DNA from: Solirubrobacteraceae bacterium
GTDB lineage: Bacteria; Actinomycetota; Thermoleophilia; Solirubrobacterales; Solirubrobacteraceae
Direction of reading: 5' to 3'
DNA length: 64,000 nucleotides
Assembly: GCA_023230855.1 (NCBI GenBank)
Contig: JALNWQ010000001.1
Coordinates: forward strand, 186,001-250,000
The position numbers and the translations under genes are program-made. Position 1 is the stretch's first letter; the number at the start of each line of letters is the position of its first letter. Positions 1 through 8,258 of this stretch are shown in pieces. The notes below the pieces were generated by a model. It ran no database searches. It was not told the origin of the DNA and saw only the letters and a list, made by a program, of their open reading frames with translations.

Positions 1-301
1 CGTCTGCGGGTTCGAGGTCGTCGACCTGGCCGGGCACGCCCCGGGTCAGATCGGGCTGTGGCGGGCGTCCGACCGCGTCGCGATCGTCAGCGACGCGTTC
101 TACGTCACGAGCATGTGGGGGCGGCCGCAGGAGCCGGCGCTGCCGGTGCGCGCCTACGACCACGACCTGGAGCGGGCGCGCGAGAGCCTGCGCCGCCTGG
201 CCGCGCTCGACCCGGCGACGGTCCTGCCCGGCCACCTGGGGCCGGTCACGGGGGACGTCCGCCGGCGGCTCGAGGCGGCGGCCGAGGCCGATGTCCGGTG
301 A
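1..301 (+). CDS. MBL-fold metallo-hydrolase, C-terminal fragment (5' end outside window)
   Basis: The reading frame is open from base 2 to the TGA at 299-301 and gives about 100 residues. The fragment holds GHAPGQIGLW followed by VAIVSDAFY, the usual late metal-binding His segment and Asp strand of metallo-beta-lactamase-fold hydrolases, and later LPGHLGPV, which fits the C-terminal metal-ligand His in a PGH motif. The N-terminal HxHxDH motif would lie upstream of the window. The substrate cannot be told from this part; glyoxalase II-like or lactonase-like members look similar. The gene ends 64 bases before the GntR regulator, which has its own promoter, so the two need not be linked. Confidence 0.75.
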   Translation, partial: VCGFEVVDLAGHAPGQIGLWRASDRVAIVSDAFYVTSMWGRPQEPALPVRAYDHDLERARESLRRLAALDPATVLPGHLGPVTGDVRRRLEAAAEADVR

Positions 302-327
302 CCGGCGCGGTCGATCGGCGTCACCGC

Positions 328-365
328 TTGACGGACCGGAGCCCCAACTTGCATACTAGTGTCCA
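328..365 (+). promoter_or_regulatory. Promoter and possible operator of the GntR regulator
   Basis: TTGACG (328-333) and CATACT (352-357) are separated by 18 bp and form a good sigma-70-type promoter. The ATG at 366 lies 8 nt after the -10 box and no Shine-Dalgarno sequence is present, so the transcript is probably leaderless. A near-palindrome, ATACTAGTGT (353-362), overlaps the -10 box and the start site. That is where an autorepressing GntR protein would bind, though binding is inferred. Confidence 0.6.
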
Positions 366-1067
366 ATGTCGTTGCTGACCGCCGATCGCGCCGCCGTGGG
401 ATCGGCCCGGACCCGGGTCTACGCGGCGTTGCGCGACGCGATCCTCGACGCCCGCTACGCGCCCGGCCGCAAGCTGTCGGAGAACGAGCTGGCCGGGCAG
501 TTCGACGTCAGCCGCACGCCGATCCGCGAGGTCCTCGCGACGTTGCGGGACGAGCGGCTCGTCGAGGTCGTGCCCCAGGTCGGCACGCTCGTCACCCGGA
601 TCTCGGACGAGGGCGTGCGCGACGCGGCGTTCGTCCGCGAGGCGCTGGAGTGCGCTGCGGTGCGGCTCGCCGCCGAGCGCGCCCGCCCGGACGACGTCGC
701 CGGGCTGCGGGACGACCTGAAGGCGCAGGGGCGGGCGGTCGCCGCCGGCGACCACCGGCTGTTCGACCGGCTCGACGACGAGCTCCACCAGCGGCTGTGC
801 GTCATCAGCGGACGCGCGATCGCGTGGGACCTCAGCCGACGCGCCAACGGGCACCTGGCCCGGGTCCGCCGGTTGAGCCTGCCGGACCCGGACTACCTCG
901 ACGCGATGCTCGCCGAGCACCGTGGCGTGGTCGAGGCGGTCGCCGCCGGCGACGCCGACCGCGCCGAGGACGCCCTGCGCCACCACCTGCGGATGGTCCT
1001 GTCGGCGCTGCCGGCGCTGCGGGCCAGCCGTCCCGAGTACTTCGCCGACCCCGACCCCGAGGGCTGA
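366..1067 (+). CDS. GntR/FadR-family transcriptional regulator, likely controls the pyruvate dehydrogenase operon
   Basis: This 233-residue protein has an N-terminal winged helix (about residues 15-75, including FDVSRTPIREVLATLRDE, typical of the GntR recognition helix) and a C-terminal all-helical FCD domain (about 85-215) with the scattered Asp/His ligands of metal- or acid-binding FadR/VanR-type regulators. It ends directly before aceE, and the promoter lies upstream of this gene, so regulator and aceE-aceF-lpdA may share one transcript. The order matches the pdhR-aceEF-lpd operon of Escherichia coli, where PdhR senses pyruvate. A PdhR-like role is inferred from position only, because FCD proteins sense many organic acids. 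Confidence 0.8.
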   Translation: MSLLTADRAAVGSARTRVYAALRDAILDARYAPGRKLSENELAGQFDVSRTPIREVLATLRDERLVEVVPQVGTLVTRISDEGVRDAAFVREALECAAVRLAAERARPDDVAGLRDDLKAQGRAVAAGDHRLFDRLDDELHQRLCVISGRAIAWDLSRRANGHLARVRRLSLPDPDYLDAMLAEHRGVVEAVAAGDADRAEDALRHHLRMVLSALPALRASRPEYFADPDPEG

Positions 1068-3791
1068 TTGGTGACCCCCGCCGTTCCCGCCGACGATCCC
1101 GACCCGCAGGAGACCCAGGAGTGGTTGGAGGCGCTCGACGCCGTCCTCGACCACGACGGTCCCGACCGCGCCGAGGCGTTGCTGGAGGCGCTGGTCGAGC
1201 GCGGCGTCCGCCGCGGCGTGACCGCGTCGCTGCACGGCACCACGCCGTACGTCAACACCATCCCGGTCGAGCTGGAGCCGCGGCCCGACACCGACACCGG
1301 GCTCGAGCGCCGGATCCGGTCGCTCGTGCGGTGGAACGCGCTGGCGACGGTGCTGCAGGCGAACGCCGAGTCGTCCGAGCTGGGCGGCCACATCGCGTCG
1401 TACCAGTCGGCGGCGACGCTCTACGAGGTCGGGTTCAACCACTTCTGGCGGGCGCCGGGCGACGGGCACGGCGGCGACCTCGTGTACTTCCAGGGCCACA
1501 GCTCGCCCGGGATCTACGCCCGGGCGTTCCTCGAGGGTCGGATCTCCGAGCAGCAGCTGCGGAACTTCCGGCAGGAGTCCGGGGCGCGCGGCCTGGGCGT
1601 CCCCGAGCGGGTCGGCGGCGACGGCCCGGGCCTCTCCTCCTACCCGCACCCGTGGCTCATGCCGGAGTTCTGGCAGTTCCCCACGGTGTCGATGGGGCTC
1701 GGCCCGATCATGGGCATCTACCAGGCGCGGTTCCTGAAGTACCTGCAGGGCCGCGGCCTCGCCGACACGAAGGATCGCGACGTCTGGGTGTTCTGCGGCG
1801 ACGGCGAGATGGACGAGCCGGAGTCGATGGGCGCGATCGGCATGGCCGGCCGCGAGAAGCTCGACAACCTGACGTTCGTCATCAACTGCAACCTGCAGCG
1901 CCTCGACGGACCGGTCCGCGGCAACGGCAAGATCATCCAGGAGCTCGAGGCGGAGTTCCGCGGCGCCGGGTGGAACGTCATCAAGGTCATCTGGGGGTCG
2001 CGCTGGGACCCGCTGCTGGCCGCCGACGTCGACGGGCACCTCGTGTCGGTCATGGAGGAGGTGCTCGACGGCGAGTACCAGACGATGAAGTCCCGCGACG
2101 GCGCCTACGTCCGCGAGCACTTCTTCGGTCGCCGGCCCGAGACGGCGCGGATGGTCGAGGACTGGACCGACGACGAGATCTGGGCGCTCAACCGCGGCGG
2201 CCACGACCCGCGCAAGGTCTACGCCGCGTACGCCGCCGCCCGCGCGCACGAGGGCCAGCCCACGGTGATCCTCGCCAAGACGATCAAGGGCTACGGGATG
2301 GGGGCGTCCGGCGAGGGCCAGAACATCACCCACCAGCAGAAGAAGATGACCGAGGGCGTCCTGCGGACGTTCCGCGAGCGGTTCGGGCTGGACCTCAGCG
2401 ACGAGGAGGTCCACGACATCGCGTTCAAGAAGCCCGCCGACGACAGCCCCGAGATGCGGCACATGCTCGAGCGGCGCAAGGCGCTCGGGGGCGGGCTCCC
2501 CGTCCGGCGCACGCGGGTCGAGGACCCGCTCCCGGTGCCCGAGCTGTCGACGTTCCGGTCCGTGCTCGAGGGGTCGTCCGGACGCGAGAACTCGACGACG
2601 ATGGCGTTCGTCCGGATCCTGTCGACGATCCTGCGCGACGCGCACCTCCGCAAGCACGTCGTGCCGATCGTGCCCGACGAGTCGCGGACGTTCGGCATGG
2701 AGGGGATGTTCCGCCAGCTCGGGATCTACAGCCAGGTCGGGCAGCTGTACCAGCCCGAGGACTCCGAGCAGCTCATGTTCTACCGCGAGGACCGGCAGGG
2801 TCAGATCCTCCAGGAGGGCATCAACGAGCCCGGGGCGATGTCGTCGTGGATCGCCGCGGCCACGTCGTACTCCAACAACGGGGTCCAGATGATCCCGTTC
2901 TACGTCTACTACTCGATGTTCGGGTTCCAGCGCATCGGCGACCTGGCGTGGGCGGCCGGGGACAGCCGCGCCCGGGGGTTCCTCATCGGCGGCACCGCGG
3001 GACGCACGACCCTCAACGGCGAGGGCCTGCAGCACGAGGACGGCCACTCCCACGTGCAGGCGTCGCTCATCCCCAACTGCGTGGCGTACGACCCCGCCTA
3101 CGGGTACGAGCTGGCGGTGATCATCCACGACGGCCTGCGGCGGATGGTCGCCGAGCAGGAGGACGTCTTCTTCTACCTCACGGTGATGAACGAGAACTAC
3201 GTCCAGCCGGCCATGCCGGAGGGCGCCGAGGAGGGCATCCTGCGCGGGATGCACCCGGTGGCGCCGGTGGACGGGCCGCAGGTCCGGTTGCTCGGGTCGG
3301 GGACGATCCTCCGCGAGGTGCTGGCGGCCGCCGAGCTGCTGCGCGACGACTTCGGCGTCGCCGCGGACGTGTGGAGCGTCACGTCGTTCAGCGAGCTGGG
3401 CCGCGACGGCCACGCCGCGGAGCGCCACAACCGGCTGCGGCCCAAGGAGGCGCCGCGCGGGGCGTTCGTCAGCGCGCAGCTCGCCCCCGGGGCGAGCGTC
3501 GACCGCGCCGGGCGCGCGGTCGGCGAGCACGTGCCGGTGGTCGCCGCGACCGACTACGTCCGCTCGCACGCCGAGCAGATCCGGCCGTGGGTGCCCGGCG
3601 ACTACCACGTCCTGGGCACCGACGGCTACGGCCGCAGCGACTTCCGGCGGGCGCTGCGACGGTTCTTCGAGGTCGACCGGCACCACGTCGTGGTCGCCGC
3701 ACTGAACGCGCTGGACCGGCCCGAGGACGCGCAGCGGGCCATCGACAAGTACGAGATCGACGCCGACGTGGAGGCCCCGTGGCGACGCTGA
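1068..3791 (+). CDS. aceE: Pyruvate dehydrogenase E1 component, homodimeric type
   Basis: AceE is the thiamine diphosphate-dependent E1 subunit. It decarboxylates pyruvate and passes the acetyl group to the lipoyl domain of E2. At about 907 residues it has the length of the single-chain E1 of gamma-proteobacteria and actinobacteria. The ThDP motif GDGEMDEPE starts at residue 244 and runs on to LDNLTFVINCNLQ and LDGPVRGN, which are strong AceE signatures; YSNNGVQMIPFYVYYSMFG and HEDGHSH are also characteristic. Translation starts at TTG 1068 or GTG 1071, directly after the GntR stop, with GAGGG at 1059-1063 as ribosome binding site. The end overlaps aceF by 13 bases, which suggests coupled translation. 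Confidence 0.97.
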   Translation: MVTPAVPADDPDPQETQEWLEALDAVLDHDGPDRAEALLEALVERGVRRGVTASLHGTTPYVNTIPVELEPRPDTDTGLERRIRSLVRWNALATVLQANAESSELGGHIASYQSAATLYEVGFNHFWRAPGDGHGGDLVYFQGHSSPGIYARAFLEGRISEQQLRNFRQESGARGLGVPERVGGDGPGLSSYPHPWLMPEFWQFPTVSMGLGPIMGIYQARFLKYLQGRGLADTKDRDVWVFCGDGEMDEPESMGAIGMAGREKLDNLTFVINCNLQRLDGPVRGNGKIIQELEAEFRGAGWNVIKVIWGSRWDPLLAADVDGHLVSVMEEVLDGEYQTMKSRDGAYVREHFFGRRPETARMVEDWTDDEIWALNRGGHDPRKVYAAYAAARAHEGQPTVILAKTIKGYGMGASGEGQNITHQQKKMTEGVLRTFRERFGLDLSDEEVHDIAFKKPADDSPEMRHMLERRKALGGGLPVRRTRVEDPLPVPELSTFRSVLEGSSGRENSTTMAFVRILSTILRDAHLRKHVVPIVPDESRTFGMEGMFRQLGIYSQVGQLYQPEDSEQLMFYREDRQGQILQEGINEPGAMSSWIAAATSYSNNGVQMIPFYVYYSMFGFQRIGDLAWAAGDSRARGFLIGGTAGRTTLNGEGLQHEDGHSHVQASLIPNCVAYDPAYGYELAVIIHDGLRRMVAEQEDVFFYLTVMNENYVQPAMPEGAEEGILRGMHPVAPVDGPQVRLLGSGTILREVLAAAELLRDDFGVAADVWSVTSFSELGRDGHAAERHNRLRPKEAPRGAFVSAQLAPGASVDRAGRAVGEHVPVVAATDYVRSHAEQIRPWVPGDYHVLGTDGYGRSDFRRALRRFFEVDRHHVVVAALNALDRPEDAQRAIDKYEIDADVEAPWRR

Positions 3792-5266
3792 CCGAGGTAC
3801 CGACCCCCGACATCGGGGACTTCGACGACGTTCCCGTCACCGAGGTCCTCGTCGCCGTCGGCGACGTGGTGGCGCAGGAGGACCCGCTGGTCGTCCTGGA
3901 GTCCGACAAGGCGACGATGGAGGTGCCCGCGCCGTTCGCCGGCACGGTCGCCGAGATCCGCGTGAAGGAGGGCGACACGGTGTCGGAGGGCACGGTGCTC
4001 GTCGTCCTCGACACCGACGGGGCTCCCGGTGGTGGCCAGGGCGACGGCGGTGGTGCGTCGTCCGACGGCGACGGCGGCGCGTCCACGGCCGGTGGGTCCG
4101 GTGGTGGAGCCGGGTCCGGGGCCGGTGGGGGTGGGCGCGCCGGCGGCGGCGCCACGGCGCCCTCCGGGTCCGGGTCCGGGTCCGGGTCCGGGTCGTCGGA
4201 CGGTGGCGGCTCGGGGACTCCCGGGACGTCCGGGGGCCCGTCGGGCGGGTCGACGCCGGGCCCCACGGCCGGCGAGGGCGCCGGCTCCGGCTCCGGTGCG
4301 CGCTCGGCCGGCGGAGCGGCGGCCCGGACCGGCTCCGGCGGCGCCGTGTACGCCAGCCCGACGGTGCGGCGGCTGGCCCGCGAGCGCGGGATCGACCTGG
4401 ACGCCGTCGAGGGCACCGGCCGCAACGGCCGGATCACCCGCGAGGACGTCGAGGAGGCCGCGACCTTCCCGCACGCGTCGGACGAGAGCGCGGTGCGGCC
4501 GAGCAGCCCGTCGTCGGCCCCGTCCGACGCCGGCGCGAGCCTGGGCCTGGCGCCGTGGCCGAAGGTGAAGTTCGAGCGGTTCGGCGAGGTCGAGCGGATC
4601 CCGCTCACCCGGATCCAGAAGCTGGCGGGGGCGAACCTCGCGCGCAACTGGGTGAGGATCCCGCACGTCACCCACAGCGACGAGGCGGACATCACCGAGC
4701 TCGAGGCGTTCCGCAAGCGGCTCAACGCCGAGCAGCAGGACGTCAAGGTCACGATGGTGGCGCTGCTGCTCAAGGCGGTGTCGGCGTCGCTCAAGGAGCA
4801 CCCGCGGTTGAACTCGTCGCTCGACGGCGACGAGCTCGTGCTGCGCAAGTACCACCACCTGGGGTTCGCGGCCGACACGCCCAACGGGCTCGTCGTCCCG
4901 GTCATCCGCGACGTCGACCGCAAGGGCATCCTGCAGCTCGCCGCGGAGCTCACCGACCTGTCCGGCAAGGCCCGCGCGGGCACGCTGTCGCCAAGCGAGA
5001 TGAGCGGCGGCACGTTCTCGATCTCGAGCCTCGGCGGCATCGGCGGCACGGTGTTCACCCCGATCGTCAACGCGCCCGAGGTGGCGATCCTCGGCGTCAC
5101 CCGGTCGGTGATGAAGCCGGTCTGGGACGGCGAGGCGTTCCAGCCGCGGCTCATGCTGCCGCTGTCGTTGTCGTACGACCACCGGGTCGTCGACGGCGCG
5201 CTCGCCGCACGGTTCTGCGTGCACCTGTCGAAGGTCCTGAACGACCTGCGTCGGGTGCTGCTGTGA
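3779..5266 (+). CDS. aceF: Dihydrolipoamide acetyltransferase, E2 of pyruvate dehydrogenase
   Basis: E2 transfers the acetyl group from lipoamide to CoA and forms the core of the complex. The 495-residue protein has one lipoyl domain (about 1-80; lipoyl lysine K44 in ESDKATMEVP), a very long Gly/Ser/Ala linker (about 85-185), a peripheral subunit-binding domain (about 191-226, YASPTVRRLARERG) and the catalytic domain (about 255-495) with SYDHRVVDG, catalytic His468 and Asp472. I chose GTG 3779 because GTGGAGG precedes it by about 5 nt; it lies inside the last codons of aceE. The linker includes a (TCCGGG)5 run at 4163-4192 that encodes Gly-Ser repeats and could change length by slippage. Confidence 0.96.
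   Translation: MATLTEVPTPDIGDFDDVPVTEVLVAVGDVVAQEDPLVVLESDKATMEVPAPFAGTVAEIRVKEGDTVSEGTVLVVLDTDGAPGGGQGDGGGASSDGDGGASTAGGSGGGAGSGAGGGGRAGGGATAPSGSGSGSGSGSSDGGGSGTPGTSGGPSGGSTPGPTAGEGAGSGSGARSAGGAAARTGSGGAVYASPTVRRLARERGIDLDAVEGTGRNGRITREDVEEAATFPHASDESAVRPSSPSSAPSDAGASLGLAPWPKVKFERFGEVERIPLTRIQKLAGANLARNWVRIPHVTHSDEADITELEAFRKRLNAEQQDVKVTMVALLLKAVSASLKEHPRLNSSLDGDELVLRKYHHLGFAADTPNGLVVPVIRDVDRKGILQLAAELTDLSGKARAGTLSPSEMSGGTFSISSLGGIGGTVFTPIVNAPEVAILGVTRSVMKPVWDGEAFQPRLMLPLSLSYDHRVVDGALAARFCVHLSKVLNDLRRVLL
4163..4192 (+). repeat. Hexanucleotide microsatellite (TCCGGG)5 in the aceF linker
   Basis: Five perfect TCCGGG units encode alternating Gly and Ser in the flexible linker between the lipoyl and subunit-binding domains of E2. 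Because the unit is two codons, gain or loss of copies keeps the reading frame. Confidence 0.85.
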
Positions 5267-5309
5267 GCGCGCCCGCCGTCCCCCGCACCCCGTCCCGGAG
5301 GTCCGTGTC

Positions 5310-7274
5310 GTGAGCATCGAGGTGAAGGTCCCCGACATCGGCGACTTCGACGACGTCCCCGTCACCGAGGTCCTCGTCGAGGTCGGCCAGGAGATCGCGA
5401 AGGAGGACCCGCTCGTCGTCCTGGAGTCCGACAAGGCGACGATGGAGGTGCCGTCCCCGCAGGCGGGCGTCGTCGAGGAGATCCGCGTCAAGGAGGGCGA
5501 CAGCGTCTCCGAGGGCGCGGTCCTGCTGACGCTCGTCGGCGACGCGTCCGGGGACGGGGGCGACGGTGGCTCGAACGGTGGCGCCGGGGCCGGCGCGGCG
5601 GCCGGAGGCTCCGGTGGCGCGGGGTCGGCCGGATCGTCGGCGGGTGACGCACCCGCCCCGGTGGGCGCCGCCGCGGGCGGGTCCGACGGATCGCGCGCGA
5701 CGGGTGGCGACGGGCGCGTGCCGCGCCCGACCGGGCTGACCGGGTCCGACGCGCGTGGCGGCGGTGGATCCGGCCCCGAGCCGGTCGAGGCCCGCGGACC
5801 GAAGCCGGGCGAGGGCGACGAGCACGCGCAGGTCCTGGTGCTCGGGTCCGGGCCGGGCGGGTACACCGCGGCGTTCCGCGCCGCCGACCTGGGCCTCGAC
5901 GTCGTCCTCGTCGAGCGGTATCCGACCCTGGGCGGGGTGTGCCTCAACGTCGGGTGCATCCCGTCGAAGGCGCTGCTGCACGCGGCCAAGGTCATCACCG
6001 ACGCCGACGCGATCGGCGCGCACGGGGTGACCTTCGGCGACCCGCAGGTCGACGTCGACGCGCTGCGCGGGTGGAAGGACCAGGTGGTGTCGACCCTCAC
6101 CGGCGGCCTGGCCGGCATGGCCAAGCAGCGCAAGGTGCGGACGGTCACCGGCGTCGGGACGTTCGTCGGCACCCACGCCGTCGAGGTCGTCGGCGCCGAC
6201 GACGACGGCGCGGAGACGCGCACGGTCGTGACGTTCGACCATGCGATCGTCGCCGCCGGCTCGCGGCCGATCGAGCTGCCCGGCGTCCCCGACGACCCGC
6301 GCGTCATCGACTCCACCGGGGCGCTCGACCTGGAGGACGTCCCCGAGCGGCTGCTCGTCATCGGCGGCGGGATCATCGGCCTGGAGATGGCGACCGTCTA
6401 CGACGCGCTCGGCAGCGAGGTGACCGTCGTCGAGCTCGCCGACCAGCTCATCCCGGGCGCGGACAAGGACCTCGTCAAGCCGCTGGCCAAGCGGATCTCG
6501 AGCCGGTACGCGGCGATCCACCTGGGGGTGCGCGTGGAGTCCGTGGAGGCGACCGTCGACGGGCTGCTGGCGACGTTCGCCGGGTCGGGCGACGACGACG
6601 GCGACGACGAGCCGGGCCCCGACCCGCAGCTCTTCGACCGGGTGCTCGTCGCGGTCGGACGGCGGCCCAACGGGGCCGATCTGGGCCTCGACGCCGCCGG
6701 CGTGACGGTGACCGACCGCGGGTTCGTGCCCGTCGACGAGCAGCAGCGCACGAACGTGCCGCACGTCTTCGCGATCGGCGACGTCGTCGGCCAGCCGATG
6801 CTCGCCCACAAGGCCACCCACGAGGCGAAGGTCGCCGCCGAGGTCATCGCCGGTCACGACGTCGCGTTCGACGTGCGCGGGATCCCGTCGGTGGCGTACA
6901 CCGACCCCGAGGTCGCGTGGGTCGGCCTGACCGAGACGCAGGCCAAGGCCGACGGGACGCCGTACGAGGCCGCGGTCTTCCCGTGGGCGGCGTCCGGGCG
7001 GGCATTGACCACCGATGCGCCGACGGGCCTGACCAAGCTCCTACTCGATCCCGAGTCGCGGCGGGTGCTCGGGGCGGGCATCGTCGGCGCGAACGCCGGC
7101 GAGCTCATCGCCGAGCCCGGGTTCGCGCTGGAGATGGCGGCCGAGGTCGGTGACCTGGCCCTCACGGTCCACGCCCACCCGACGCTGTCCGAGACGATCG
7201 CGTTCGCCGCCGAGGTGGCGGAGGGCACGGCGACCGACCTGCCGCCCAAGCGCAGGCGGGCGAAGAAGGGATAG
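5310..7274 (+). CDS. lpdA: Dihydrolipoyl dehydrogenase (E3) with N-terminal lipoyl domain
   Basis: E3 reoxidises dihydrolipoamide with FAD and NAD+. The 654-residue protein starts with a lipoyl domain (about 1-78, K42 in ESDKATMEVP) nearly identical to that of E2, then a Gly/Ala/Ser-rich linker (about 80-165), then the flavoenzyme: FAD motif GSGPGGYTAA, redox disulfide C211-x4-C216 in CLNVGCIPSK, NAD motif GGGIIGLE and the C-terminal catalytic H623PTLSE628. An ordinary E3 has about 465 residues; the excess is the lipoyl domain and linker. GTG 5310 is preceded by GGAGG (5297-5301). It lies 43 bases after aceF, so it is very probably co-transcribed. Confidence 0.96.
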   Translation: MSIEVKVPDIGDFDDVPVTEVLVEVGQEIAKEDPLVVLESDKATMEVPSPQAGVVEEIRVKEGDSVSEGAVLLTLVGDASGDGGDGGSNGGAGAGAAAGGSGGAGSAGSSAGDAPAPVGAAAGGSDGSRATGGDGRVPRPTGLTGSDARGGGGSGPEPVEARGPKPGEGDEHAQVLVLGSGPGGYTAAFRAADLGLDVVLVERYPTLGGVCLNVGCIPSKALLHAAKVITDADAIGAHGVTFGDPQVDVDALRGWKDQVVSTLTGGLAGMAKQRKVRTVTGVGTFVGTHAVEVVGADDDGAETRTVVTFDHAIVAAGSRPIELPGVPDDPRVIDSTGALDLEDVPERLLVIGGGIIGLEMATVYDALGSEVTVVELADQLIPGADKDLVKPLAKRISSRYAAIHLGVRVESVEATVDGLLATFAGSGDDDGDDEPGPDPQLFDRVLVAVGRRPNGADLGLDAAGVTVTDRGFVPVDEQQRTNVPHVFAIGDVVGQPMLAHKATHEAKVAAEVIAGHDVAFDVRGIPSVAYTDPEVAWVGLTETQAKADGTPYEAAVFPWAASGRALTTDAPTGLTKLLLDPESRRVLGAGIVGANAGELIAEPGFALEMAAEVGDLALTVHAHPTLSETIAFAAEVAEGTATDLPPKRRRAKKG

Positions 7275-7313
7275 CGCGGCGCGCAGGGGTGGCGGGACGG
7301 GTCGGGCGACCGC

Positions 7314-7319
7314 GATACT
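7314..7319 (+). promoter_or_regulatory. Putative -10 box of a leaderless gene
   Basis: GATACT ends 6 nt before the ATG at 7326. There is no ribosome binding site, which fits a transcript that begins at or next to the start codon. Confidence 0.45.
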
Positions 7320-7325
7320 CGGCCC

Positions 7326-7730
7326 ATGCACCCCTTCCGTGCCGCCGTCGAATCCCGTGACGTCGAGGCCATGCGCGACCTGCTGGCGGACGACGTCGTC
7401 TTCAACTCCCCGATCGCCCACACGACCTACCGCGGGCGCGACGTCGTCGGCGGGGTCCTCGCGGCCGTCGTGCAGGTGTTCGAGGACTTCGTCTACGAGG
7501 GCGAGCTGACGGGCGAGGACCCGGCCGACCACGGCCTGGTCTTCCGCGCACGGGTCGGGGAGAAGGCGTTGCAGGGGATCGATCTGGTGCGCACCGGCGA
7601 CGATGGCCGGATCACCGAGCTGACCGTCATGATCCGGCCGTTGTCGGCGGCGATCGCGGTGCGCGACGCGATGGGGGCGATGCTCGCCAAGGCCGGCGTC
7701 GATCCGAAGGCGCTGTCGGGCGGGGGGTGA
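7326..7730 (+). CDS. SnoaL-like (NTF2 superfamily) small protein
   Basis: This 134-residue protein has the pattern of SnoaL-like/NTF2-fold proteins: an N-terminal helix pair that ends in MRDLLADDVVFNSPI, then YRGRDVV, then alternating strands (GLVFRARVGEKALQGIDLVR and GRITELTVMIRP). Family members include isomerases, hydrolases and ligand carriers, and no catalytic residue identifies the function here. It overlaps the next gene by 4 nt (GTGA), so the two are probably made from one transcript. Confidence 0.75.
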   Translation: MHPFRAAVESRDVEAMRDLLADDVVFNSPIAHTTYRGRDVVGGVLAAVVQVFEDFVYEGELTGEDPADHGLVFRARVGEKALQGIDLVRTGDDGRITELTVMIRPLSAAIAVRDAMGAMLAKAGVDPKALSGGG

Positions 7731-8098
7731 GGCCGGTGGCGACGATCCCCCTCGAGCGGGTCCGCGCGATCTGCCTGGCGCTGCCCGAGACGCACGAGCG
7801 GGTGAGCCACGGCGCCCCGTCGTTCTTCGTCGGCTCCGGCAAGGGCAAGCAGTTCGCGATGCACCACGACGACCACCACGGCGACGGTCGCCTGGCGGTG
7901 TGGGTCGCCGCGCCCGAGGGGGCGCAGGAGGCGCTGGTCGACGCCGCGCCGGAGCACTACTTCCGTCCGCCGTACGTCGGCCACCGCGGATGGATCGGCG
8001 TGCACCTGGACCACGGGATCGACGAGGACGAGCTCGCCGACGTGCTCGAGGACGGGTGGGTGCAGGTCGCGCCGCGACGGCTGACGCGTGATCCCTGA
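7727..8098 (+). CDS. MmcQ/YjbR family protein
   Basis: A 123-residue protein with the compact CyaY-like double-wing fold of the MmcQ/YjbR (DUF419) family: LPETHERVSHGAPSFFV near the N-terminus, a middle strand LAVWVAAPEG, and YVGHRGWIGVHLD followed by DEDELADVLEDGW. Members are thought to bind DNA or act as small adaptors; the molecular role is unknown. GTG 7727 overlaps the preceding stop. GTG 7736 is an alternative start. Confidence 0.8.
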   Translation: MRPVATIPLERVRAICLALPETHERVSHGAPSFFVGSGKGKQFAMHHDDHHGDGRLAVWVAAPEGAQEALVDAAPEHYFRPPYVGHRGWIGVHLDHGIDEDELADVLEDGWVQVAPRRLTRDP

Positions 8099-8166
8099 GC
8101 CTCTCTGCTGCAAGTCCCTGCCGGAACGACGTGCCTCGACGCCCGTATGTCGAGAACGTCATGGAA

Positions 8167-8184
8167 TATGACCTCGAGGTCATA
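8167..8184. repeat. 18-bp perfect palindrome, likely operator
   Basis: TATGACCTCGAGGTCATA reads identically on both strands, in a locally AT-richer intergenic stretch 74 bases upstream of the lipoprotein start at 8259. Its size and symmetry fit the site of a dimeric repressor. Confidence 0.6.
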
Positions 8185-8258
8185 CGACGGGAGGCGATGC
8201 GCGCTCCGGCGATCTAAGGGCGGCGCGTTCGTCGCGGCCCACGGCATACGCTCCACCG

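Noticed and set aside
321..3686. 1,121-residue frame antisense to the GntR and aceE genes
   Set aside because: It is an artefact of high third-position GC on the opposite strand; it has no recognisable domain, and the plus strand encodes well-conserved proteins.
359..3778. Reading frame that runs unbroken into aceF and would make a 1,635-residue protein
   Set aside because: The part before 3779 overlaps the GntR and aceE genes in another frame and is Arg/Gly/Pro-rich shadow sequence; the AceF homology starts at the lipoyl domain and a ribosome binding site precedes GTG 3779.
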